64,000 nucleotides of DNA. It comes from JALOOX01 sp964557955 (lineage in GTDB: Bacteria; Desulfobacterota; Syntrophobacteria; Syntrophobacterales; Syntrophobacteraceae). The stretch spans positions 62,001 to 126,000 of the forward strand of contig CAZLCS010000001.1 in assembly GCA_964557955.1 (NCBI GenBank), given 5' to 3'. Each line of letters begins with the position of its first letter. Position 1 is the first letter of the stretch. Shown here piece by piece: positions 1 to 6,705 of this stretch. The notes beneath the pieces were generated by a model. The model ran no database searches. It was not told where the DNA came from and saw nothing but the letters and a program-made list of their open reading frames with translations. The position numbers and the translations under genes are program-made.

Positions 1-39
1 AACAACGAGCAGGATTCCCGCAATCTCCTGTAGAGTCAT
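1..39 (-). CDS. mrpG: Mrp-type Na+/H+ antiporter subunit G, N-terminus only
   Basis: Only the first 13 codons lie in the window (MTLQEIAGILLVV, reading leftward from an ATG at 39-37); the gene runs off the left edge. The call rests on position: it starts 24 nt after mrpF in the invariant E-F-G order, and a short hydrophobic N-terminus is typical of MrpG/MnhG/PhaG. MrpG is a small membrane subunit of the multisubunit cation/proton antiporter. The fragment alone would not be identifiable. Confidence 0.6.
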   Translation of the reverse strand, partial: MTLQEIAGILLVV

Positions 40-63
40 GAGTCAGCCCTCCCCAGGCGCTGA

Positions 64-324
64 TCAGCCCTTCGGAACCCAAAGTCTCCGGACCAGTGCA
101 ACGACGGCGACCGGAGCAAGGAGTGCAAAGACAAGGGCGACATCGAGCAGGACAGGAGTCCGCCATCCCTGGGCGAGAAGCAGCAGGACGGCCACACCCG
201 TGGTGCTGAAGAGCTGCACGGCGAGCATGCGATCAGCCGTCTCGGGTCCACGGAAAACCCTTACCAGGCCTGCCGCGACGGTGGCAAGAAGGTAAACAGC
301 GCACAGGAGATACAGTTGATTCAT
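64..324 (-). CDS. mrpF: Mrp-type Na+/H+ antiporter subunit F
   Basis: An 86-residue, very hydrophobic protein that matches MrpF/MnhF in length and pattern: TM1 at about residues 3-22, the family motif VFRGPETADRMLA at about 23-35, then TM2 (36-52) and TM3 (57-78). MrpF is a small subunit of the Mrp complex, which exports Na+ (or K+) in exchange for protons and supports pH and sodium homeostasis. The frame stays open far upstream, but the ATG at 324 gives the normal family length and follows mrpE by 38 nt. It belongs to a leftward mrpE-F-G operon. In many deltaproteobacteria and archaea the order EFG precedes the B, C and D subunits, so those genes are probably just beyond the left edge (inference). 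Confidence 0.85.
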   Translation of the reverse strand: MNQLYLLCAVYLLATVAAGLVRVFRGPETADRMLAVQLFSTTGVAVLLLLAQGWRTPVLLDVALVFALLAPVAVVALVRRLWVPKG

Positions 325-362
325 GACACCTCCAAACCATGTCCATGGTATCTGATCAGAGG

Positions 363-884
363 TCAAAGATCTTGGACGGCAACACGGAAAAGATGGGCCA
401 CGCGCGACTCCAGCGCATGGAGCTGCTCCTCGACCGGCAATCCGCCATCCAGGGCATGGACGATCAGTACGTCCCCTTCCATGTCGGCGCTGAGGGTTCC
501 CGGAAGCAGGCTCACCACATTGGCCATGAAGACCCGCGCCGACTTCTCCCCCAACCGGAAGGGGTAACGCACCAGGCATGGGTGGAGCGGGAGCCTGGGG
601 TGAAGTGCCCGGCGCGCCACGTCGAGCCCACCCCGCAACGACTGGAGGCAGAAGAAAGGAAGAAAAAGAGCCAGTCCCCCCAGGCTCCAACGAAGCCGAA
701 CCCAGGAGGGCGAAAGAAACAGACTGAACCACACCGCAAGGCCGACGGCGGGCACACCGATCCACCACGAGGAAGGGTCGTCTCCCCCGAGGATCCACCA
801 TATGAATCCAAAGACAATGCTTCGCGACAGGACCCTCGAAATCGATCGAAGCCAGTCCGCGGGAAATTCCTCTCTGCCCCCCAT
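363..884 (-). CDS. mrpE: Mrp-type Na+/H+ antiporter subunit E
   Basis: A 173-residue protein of the MrpE/MnhE family (usual length about 160). Paired N-terminal hydrophobic segments (roughly residues 20-65) precede a cytoplasmic C-terminal domain with the family's conserved stretch RYPFRLGEKSARVFMANVVS and the following SLLPGTLSAD, which recalls the typical 'ANxITLTPGT' signature. MrpE is needed for assembly and function of the Mrp antiporter. It is the first gene of the visible mrpE-F-G run; upstream lies only the divergently transcribed pirin gene, so the operon promoter should be within 885-1078. The ATG at 884 is preceded by a purine-rich GAAGGAGGG Shine-Dalgarno sequence. Confidence 0.85.
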   Translation of the reverse strand: MGGREEFPADWLRSISRVLSRSIVFGFIWWILGGDDPSSWWIGVPAVGLAVWFSLFLSPSWVRLRWSLGGLALFLPFFCLQSLRGGLDVARRALHPRLPLHPCLVRYPFRLGEKSARVFMANVVSLLPGTLSADMEGDVLIVHALDGGLPVEEQLHALESRVAHLFRVAVQDL

Positions 885-1001
885 TGCCTCACCCTCCTTC
901 GGCCCCGATGCCCTGAGGTGACCCTGAAGCTACCACATTTTTGGGTTATTGTTATGATCCGTTTGGACAGAGCTGAACGATTATCAGGATATCTTCCCCG
1001 G

Positions 1002-1031
1002 TTGCACTTGATTCCGGGAGATGTGTAGAAT
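1002..1031 (+). promoter_or_regulatory. Putative sigma-70 promoter of the pirin gene
   Basis: TTGCAC (1002-1007) and TAGAAT (1026-1031) are separated by 18 bp and lie about 40 nt upstream of the pirin Shine-Dalgarno sequence AAGGAG (1068-1073). The -10 and -35 each match the consensus at four of six positions or better. It sits in the divergent mrpE/pirin intergenic region. Inferred from sequence only. Confidence 0.4.
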
Positions 1032-1078
1032 CATCGACTCGGGCAGACCGGCAGCCAAAGCCTTTTTAAGGAGAATGC

Positions 1079-2002
1079 GTGATGGATGGCATCAGAAAGA
1101 TCAAGGTGGTTTCCAAGAGTATCCCCACAGTGGAAGGAGCCGGAGTTCATCTGAGGAGAGCCTTCGGCTACCACCAGGTTCCTCAATTCGATCCTTTTCT
1201 CATGCTGGACGACTTCCGCTCGACCGATCCGGCAAAGTATCTTCCGGGTTTTCCCTGGCATCCGCACAGGGGAATCGAGACCATCACCTACGTTCTTGAA
1301 GGGAATGTGGAGCATGGCGACAGCATGGGCAACAGGGGAGACATCAGGTCTGGCGATGTGCAATGGATGACCGCCGGGAGCGGCATCATCCATCAGGAGA
1401 TGCCCAAGGGCAACCAGGCCGGCCGCATGGGAGGATTTCAGCTTTGGGCCAACCTCCCCGCTGCTCAGAAGATGATGGAGCCACGGTATCGTGACGTGAG
1501 GCGCGAACAGATTCCGGAAGTCTCCCTTGCAGGAGGTGTGAAGTTGAAGATCATTTGTGGCGAAGTGAACGGCGTCCGGGGGCCTGTCCATGACATTGTG
1601 ATCGATCCGCAATACCTGGATGTCACTGTACCGGCTGGAACGAGCTTTTCACATCCCATCAAGAGAGGCCACACCGTCTTTGCCTACGTCATCGATGGAA
1701 GGGGCTATTTCGACGACGAGCAGGATGCGTTTGCCCACCAAGTGGTGGGCAGCAACTACTTCGACCTCGACCGTGAGTGCACCTGTGGCAATGGGACGCT
1801 TATCCTCTTCGAAGACGGAGACCACGTCTCCATCACCACCACAAATGAGCCTCTACGGTTCCTGCTCGTTTCCGGAAAGCCCATCGGTGAGCCGGTCGCC
1901 TGGCGCGGTCCCATCGTGATGAACAGCCAGGAAGAACTTCGGACTGCCTTCGAGGAGTACCGCCAGGGAAGCTTCATCAAGCACAAAACGCCAATTCGGT
2001 GA
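1079..2002 (+). CDS. Pirin family protein (cupin fold)
   Basis: A 307-residue protein with the full pirin layout. The N-terminal cupin carries the metal-binding motif (WHPHRGIETITYVLEG, about residues 60-75, with His and Glu ligands) and the signature VQWMTAGSGIIHQEMP (about 96-111); a second cupin domain follows from about 175. Bacterial pirins are Fe-binding proteins; some have quercetinase activity and others modulate metabolic enzymes, so the substrate or partner here cannot be told from sequence. Two start codons sit side by side, GTG 1079 and ATG 1082, behind AAGGAG at 1068-1073; the ATG is as likely. The gene is monocistronic, with mrpE divergent upstream and a REP-like hairpin pair downstream. 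Confidence 0.9.
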   Translation: MMDGIRKIKVVSKSIPTVEGAGVHLRRAFGYHQVPQFDPFLMLDDFRSTDPAKYLPGFPWHPHRGIETITYVLEGNVEHGDSMGNRGDIRSGDVQWMTAGSGIIHQEMPKGNQAGRMGGFQLWANLPAAQKMMEPRYRDVRREQIPEVSLAGGVKLKIICGEVNGVRGPVHDIVIDPQYLDVTVPAGTSFSHPIKRGHTVFAYVIDGRGYFDDEQDAFAHQVVGSNYFDLDRECTCGNGTLILFEDGDHVSITTTNEPLRFLLVSGKPIGEPVAWRGPIVMNSQEELRTAFEEYRQGSFIKHKTPIR

Positions 2003-2110
2003 TTAGAGAATTCGATATCTTCTTATGGTTTCAGAAAAGTGATCCCTGAGGAGAGAAGAGATTGGTCGGGCCTGCGAATGCAGCCCAAAAGGCTGTCCGA
2101 GAATGGCCGT

Positions 2111-2187
2111 GTCGGGCGGGGATAAACCCCCGCCCCTACGAAGTATCTCGTAATCCCAGCGTCGGGGCGGGGTTTATCCACGCCCGA
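2111..2187. repeat. REP-like inverted pair of GC-rich hairpins
   Basis: Two units, about 2111-2140 and 2161-2187, are near reverse complements of each other (core GGCGGGGATAAACCC versus GGGGTTTATCCACGCC), about 20 bp apart. Each unit also has internal GGGCGGGG/CCCCGCCC symmetry. This is the look of a bacterial REP/BIME-type intergenic repeat. It lies between the convergent pirin gene and the thioredoxin-fold gene, where it could also limit read-through in both directions. Confidence 0.6.
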
Positions 2188-2268
2188 TCTTGGGCTGGTT
2201 GAACACTCTGCATTTTCGGATAGCCTCCTATGCGACGGAGTGCGGTCATCGGCCGGTCTGCGCCCGCA

Positions 2269-3255
2269 TCACGCGTCGTCTCTCACGCTCCAGCCATCCA
2301 GCGCCTCCCGGGCACCCTCCAGGAGATCCTCGGGCAAGTCAGAGCTCAGGATGGTCCTCAGACGTTCTCCCCACTCCTCAGGCGAGCCTGCCAACCCGGT
2401 GAGGTAAAGGATGTCGCCTTTGACGGTGGTATCCACCGTCGAAAACCTCTCCCAAAGGGGCGGCAGGACACTGCCGGCCAGCCTCGGGTTCTTCTCGACC
2501 ATCTCCTCGACGACGACTACGGCTCCCAGCCTCACCGACCATTCGGGGTGTGTCACGAGATCCGTGAAGGCAGGAAAGATCTCGCCTCTCTCGAGCATCA
2601 ATTCGGCGAGCCGATCCGCCTGACCCTCCTTCAGCAGTGTCTTGAGCGCCGAGGCCGGAAGCAGAGCACCGTCGCGATGGATCACGGTCTCCAGGAAATC
2701 ATTCGTGTCAACGGAGCCGGTCCAGCGAAACTTGTCATCCAGAATAACGGTCGGAACCGCACGAATTCCCAAGGGATCCGAGAGCTCGGGGAAGAGAGCT
2801 GCATCCACAATGCTCATGTGAATCCATGGCTGGTGAAGGGCCAGCGGAGAAAGCCGCCTCACGACGTCCGGACAATGAGGACAGGCGGAGGCAATGAAAA
2901 CCTTGACCTCCGCCGGCCATGATATCTTTGCCAGCTGCTGCTCCAGAGCGGTCTCCGGCGGTTCGAGGCTGCCGAAGCTGTTTGCGAGGATCTCGAGGAA
3001 CGGGGCCAGCTCCCTTTCAAGAGGCAAGGCCTGATAGGTCAATGACTGAGAAATGAGGATCGCCGGAAGCTCTCCCGCCTCGCCTTCCTCATGGATGATT
3101 CGGATCTTTCCGGATCGTTCGGCAAGCTCCTCAAGAAAGCGCACAAAATCGCCGGTTCTGGGGTCCGGGGTGGTTCTCAGTCGGATTGACAGCGTTTGAA
3201 AGAGTTGTGCTCCCCAGAGTCGAATCATCTCCCTGGCAGCTTCAGCAATGACCAT
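2269..3255 (-). CDS. Thioredoxin-fold (CPHC) protein with C-terminal helical extension
   Basis: A 328-residue protein that looks like a tandem thioredoxin-fold protein of the PDO/AhpF-N-terminal type. The first fold (about 1-105) lacks a CxxC. The second (about 112-195) has strand-CPHC-helix (ASACPHCPDVV) and the cis-proline motif RAVPTVILD. Such proteins catalyse dithiol/disulfide exchange in the cytoplasm, often feeding peroxiredoxins or ribonucleotide reductase. The last ~120 residues are helical and HEAT-like (for example HPEWSVRLGAVVVVEEMVE) and are unusual for the family. No signal peptide. The ATG at 3255 has GAGGG close upstream. Partner enzyme unknown; it stands alone between convergent pirin and the upstream usp gene. 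Confidence 0.7.
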   Translation of the reverse strand: MVIAEAAREMIRLWGAQLFQTLSIRLRTTPDPRTGDFVRFLEELAERSGKIRIIHEEGEAGELPAILISQSLTYQALPLERELAPFLEILANSFGSLEPPETALEQQLAKISWPAEVKVFIASACPHCPDVVRRLSPLALHQPWIHMSIVDAALFPELSDPLGIRAVPTVILDDKFRWTGSVDTNDFLETVIHRDGALLPASALKTLLKEGQADRLAELMLERGEIFPAFTDLVTHPEWSVRLGAVVVVEEMVEKNPRLAGSVLPPLWERFSTVDTTVKGDILYLTGLAGSPEEWGERLRTILSSDLPEDLLEGAREALDGWSVRDDA

Positions 3256-3373
3256 TCATCCCTCACTCATCCGACAGCTGAGAGTCTGCTCAGCACAGGT
3301 CCACAGAAGAAGACGTCCGTTTTCACCTCGCCATGCCGGCTGTCCGCGATCGGCATCCACGTTCTATGCGTGG

Positions 3374-3398
3374 ATTCCGGCTTGAAGACTGCCGGAAT
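3374..3398. repeat. REP-like hairpin in the usp / thioredoxin-fold gap
   Basis: ATTCCGGC (3374-3381) and GCCGGAAT (3391-3398) form a perfect 8-bp stem with a 9-nt loop, in the TGGATTCCGGC...GCCGGAATGACG context seen in many dispersed bacterial intergenic repeats. It lies in the 299-bp gap 3256-3554, which otherwise shows no credible gene; the hairpin may act as terminator for the leftward usp gene. Confidence 0.5.
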
Positions 3399-3554
3399 GA
3401 CGATTCAAATGCCGGCCAGGCTGCTGTCTTGACCTCTACTGCGCCAAGCCTCTCCATTCGAAACCCGACACGGGCAAACTCCGTCCATTTGCCCGTCCCG
3501 CCCCTCATGTGAACAAAACTGCTGCAGAACTTGCTCCGCAGCATGCGGAGGCGA

Positions 3555-4526
3555 TCAATAGCCGTTCGTTCTCGAATCGACCAGGCAGAGAATCGCTCCC
3601 TTGACAGCTTGCAGAATTTTGTTGGCGTGGCTGCCCAGGAGAAAGGGTTTGCGCTCGTGGAAACTCTTCTTCCCCATCAGGACGATCTGGTATTCGGCCG
3701 ATGCGATGTCGTTGAGAAGATCGCGGGCAACACCCTCTTTGGTTGTCTCGATGCGAGTTTCGATATACTTTTCGGGGACGCCGCGCTCCTGCAGCATGTC
3801 CTTGGCTTCACGCATGAAGCTCTCCACACTGCGGATCCAGTCCGTGGCCCACTTTTCAATGCGAGACTGCCGGTCTTTCTGTTCCTTGGGGCCGAGGATG
3901 TGTCCGTCATCCCAGAAAGTCGGGGGAACGGGGGGCATGAGATGAAGAAAGGTGTATTTCAACCCTTCGATGGGGGCCATGAACTCACTGGCATAATTCG
4001 CCAGGGTGCGTGAATCCGGGCCACCCTCCAGGGCGACCAGAACTCGCCCGCTCCTGCTGACGGGAGTATCCACAACCCATACCGTGCGGTCCTTGGCGTA
4101 CTGGGCTACCTTGCTCGATACACTCCCGATGAGGAGACCTTCAAGAGTATTTCGCCCTCTTCGGCCCAGAGCGATGCTTCGAATTCCCGATTCCTTCGCT
4201 TCGGCCATGATATCCTGGCCGGGATCCATGCTGTCGAGCCTGGTCTTGAACTCCAAACGCTCTTCCGGGAATCCCGCTTCCAGAAGTCGCCGGCGGGATT
4301 CTTCCAAGACGGCGTGCCCCACCTTCTCCTGCTGAGCATAGGGCAGACGGCAGGTCTCCTCCACTTCTCCGCACAATTCGCCGGGCAGAAGACTCGCCAA
4401 TTGCTGAACGCAATGCAGGACCGTCAAATTTAAGGATTTGTCGCTCTTGAGGATTTCTCCGAGAATCGAAACAGCCTGCAATCCACGTTCCGAACCGTCT
4501 ACCGCCAATAACAGCTTCTTTTCCAT
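3555..4526 (-). CDS. Tandem-domain universal stress protein (UspA family)
   Basis: A 323-residue protein with two UspA domains. Domain 1 (about 1-155) opens with KKLLLAVDGSE and carries the ATP-binding G-x2-G-x9-G-S signature as GRRGRNTLEGLLIGSVSS. Domain 2 (about 160-318) opens with GRVLVALEGGPDS and ends in the looser GKKSFHERKPFLLGSHANKI, where the nucleotide-binding motif is partly degenerate. Tandem Usp proteins bind ATP/AMP and aid survival under stress or energy limitation; the exact role is unknown. The ATG at 4526 is well supported by AAGGAGG about 7 nt upstream. Monocistronic, leftward, downstream of dinG in chromosomal order but with its own 223-bp intergenic region. Confidence 0.88.
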   Translation of the reverse strand: MEKKLLLAVDGSERGLQAVSILGEILKSDKSLNLTVLHCVQQLASLLPGELCGEVEETCRLPYAQQEKVGHAVLEESRRRLLEAGFPEERLEFKTRLDSMDPGQDIMAEAKESGIRSIALGRRGRNTLEGLLIGSVSSKVAQYAKDRTVWVVDTPVSRSGRVLVALEGGPDSRTLANYASEFMAPIEGLKYTFLHLMPPVPPTFWDDGHILGPKEQKDRQSRIEKWATDWIRSVESFMREAKDMLQERGVPEKYIETRIETTKEGVARDLLNDIASAEYQIVLMGKKSFHERKPFLLGSHANKILQAVKGAILCLVDSRTNGY

Positions 4527-4724
4527 GGCGTTCCTCCTTCGAAACCAGGTTTCATGGACTTCATGGACTCGTTGACTTCATCCCCCGTTAACGCTTCGAA
4601 GCCATTCTCGTTCAACCTGACACTCATCTTCACAATGGTTTGACACCCGGCAACGGGCAATTGACCTCCGGTTGCATTTGATACTTTTATAATCATTCAG
4701 GTGGGTTTTAGAAAATCGAATTTG

Positions 4725-4754
4725 CCTGAGCTGACTGGTTTTTTGCGGCTCAGG
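4725..4754 (-). terminator. Possible terminator hairpin at the 3' end of the dinG-like gene
   Basis: CCTGAGC (4725-4731) and GCTCAGG (4748-4754) pair perfectly around a 16-nt loop. The helicase stop codon (4750-4752) sits inside the stem. On the minus strand the stem is followed by an A/T-rich CAAATTCGATTTTC stretch rather than a clean U-tract, so a factor-independent terminator is only possible. Confidence 0.35.
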
Positions 4755-6705
4755 AGGCGGATTCCCCGGATGCCGAGTCCAGGAAGCGCTCCATTTCTGC
4801 CGGCGAGTCCACCGTTCGGAATTTGGGGAGGCTTTGCAGGAAGAGCTGCCCGTAGTTTTTGGTGCGCAGCCGCATATCAAAGATGGCCACAATGCCGCGG
4901 TCCCGGGATGAGCGGATCAGCCGTCCGACACCCTGTTTCAGTTGAATGACCGCCCGTGGAACCTGGTACTGGTAAAAGGCATTCCTGCCGCTGGCCGCGA
5001 AGGATTCCATGCGCGCAGCGGTTACCGGGTCGTCCGGTACCTCGAAGGGCAGCTTGTCGATCAGGAGGCAGGAAAGGGCTTCGCCGGGGACGTCGATGCC
5101 CTGCCAGAATGAGCTGGTCGCAAAGAGCACGGAGTCGACTTTCTCCCTGAACTCGGCCAGCAGGGCGCGTTTGGCTTTCTGGCCCTGAACCAGGAGTGGA
5201 TAGGGGAGTCGGTCCTTCAACTGCCGATAGCATTCGTGAAGATTCCGATAACTGGTAAACAGGAAAAGCGCCCGCCCATGCGTTCTTTCGAGGATATTCA
5301 GGGATTCCGCCACCAGGGATGAGCAGAAAGAAGGCTCGTGGGGCAGCGGAAATCCGGCCGGAATGTAGAGGAGCGCCTGCTCTTCATAGCAATAGGGGGA
5401 GCGCAGGAGCACCTCTCGCCGGTTGCCTGGAACACCCAATGCAGATCGGAAATAATCGAAGGAATCGCCGACGCTGAGGGTCGCGGACGTCATCACTACG
5501 GCCGAGACCTTCGCAAACAGATGCTGCTCGACGATCCCGGAAACCTCGATGGGAGTTCCATAAAGAGCCACGGTCTGGGACGTCAGTTCGAGCCAGTAGA
5601 CCAGCGAGGGATCCTTTTGGTCGAGAAAGGACTGCAGGTGCTCGGCAAGCTCCAGACTCCATTGATGGCACCTCTCCAGGGGAGGCCTCTCGTCCCTGTA
5701 TCGAGAGAGGGTCTCGGCGATGTACTTGAGGGCCTGGATGGTCTTTCGGCAGGTGTCCACGAAGGCCGGGCCTGCCTTTTGGAGATCCAGCCTGAACCTG
5801 CCCTGCTGCCCCAGGGATTTCTTCAGCTGAGCGGGAAGCAGCCGCTCCATGACCTCCAGTTGCTGAACGGTCGTCTGGAGCGCCTGAAGATCTTTGGTTT
5901 TGCCTACGTCCCGCTTGAGCTCGCGGAGCAGGTCGCGCCTCAGATCGCCCAGCATGTAAAGGTTGAACTGAAGACCGAAGTACTGACCGATCACATCCTC
6001 CAGCTGGTGGGCCTCGTCGAAAATGACCGCCTGATATTCGGGGATGACCTCCCCTCCGGACTGCCGGACGGCCAGATCGGCAACGAAGAGGTGGTGGTTG
6101 ACGATCACCAGGTGTGCGTGCGCCGCCTCCAATCGGGCCCTCATGAGGAAGCACTGGGCCAGATCTTCGCATTCCTGCCCCAAACACTGCTCCCGGTTCG
6201 AGCTCACTTCGTCCCACGTGCGGAAGCGATCGGGCAGCCATGCGATCTCCGAGCGATCGCCGGTGCGTGTGCGGGAGGCCCATGCCTGGAACTTCCTGTA
6301 CAACCTGGCCTCATCACGATCCCAGAATGTGGGCTGGAAGGCAAACTCCTTGAATCGGCGCCTGCACAGGTAGTTCTTTCTGCCTTTGAGGCAGACGACC
6401 TTGAGCTTTGGGAACAGGTGCTCCTTCAGCAGGGGGACGTCGTGGTCGAGTATCTGGTCCTGGAGAGTCTTGGTTCCGGTGGAAACAACGGTCTTCTTGC
6501 CGCTCGCTATGGCTGCGATGAGATAGGCCCAGGTCTTTCCCGTTCCTGTTCCGGCCTCCACCAGCAGGGGTCTCTCCTCGCCCAGGCAGTCACTCACAGC
6601 CTGAGCCATTTCAAGCTGCGCCGAACGAAACTCGAAACGGGGAAGCTTTTGAGCCAGCAGCCCCTCCGATCCAAAATACTGCAGCATGTCCTGAGGCGGC
6701 TTCAA
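4750..6705 (-). CDS. DinG/YoaA-type Fe-S ATP-dependent DNA helicase
   Basis: A 651-residue superfamily 2 helicase of the XPD-like group. Visible motifs: Walker A GTGTGKTWAYL (about residues 53-63), motif Ia region (STGTKTLQDQI), a cysteine set (LCRRRF, then CLGQECEDLAQC, about 113-190) suited to a 4Fe-4S cluster, DEAH box (VIFDEAHQLED, about 228-238), and C-terminal motifs SFWQGIDVPGE and QGVGRLIRSSRDRG (motif VI arginines). These enzymes unwind 5'-3' on forked, D-loop or R-loop DNA in repair and replication restart. Closest in layout to YoaA/DinG. It is translationally coupled to the upstream penicillin-binding protein gene: the stop of that gene and this start share an ATGA at 6702-6705. 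Confidence 0.88.
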   Translation of the reverse strand: MKPPQDMLQYFGSEGLLAQKLPRFEFRSAQLEMAQAVSDCLGEERPLLVEAGTGTGKTWAYLIAAIASGKKTVVSTGTKTLQDQILDHDVPLLKEHLFPKLKVVCLKGRKNYLCRRRFKEFAFQPTFWDRDEARLYRKFQAWASRTRTGDRSEIAWLPDRFRTWDEVSSNREQCLGQECEDLAQCFLMRARLEAAHAHLVIVNHHLFVADLAVRQSGGEVIPEYQAVIFDEAHQLEDVIGQYFGLQFNLYMLGDLRRDLLRELKRDVGKTKDLQALQTTVQQLEVMERLLPAQLKKSLGQQGRFRLDLQKAGPAFVDTCRKTIQALKYIAETLSRYRDERPPLERCHQWSLELAEHLQSFLDQKDPSLVYWLELTSQTVALYGTPIEVSGIVEQHLFAKVSAVVMTSATLSVGDSFDYFRSALGVPGNRREVLLRSPYCYEEQALLYIPAGFPLPHEPSFCSSLVAESLNILERTHGRALFLFTSYRNLHECYRQLKDRLPYPLLVQGQKAKRALLAEFREKVDSVLFATSSFWQGIDVPGEALSCLLIDKLPFEVPDDPVTAARMESFAASGRNAFYQYQVPRAVIQLKQGVGRLIRSSRDRGIVAIFDMRLRTKNYGQLFLQSLPKFRTVDSPAEMERFLDSASGESAS

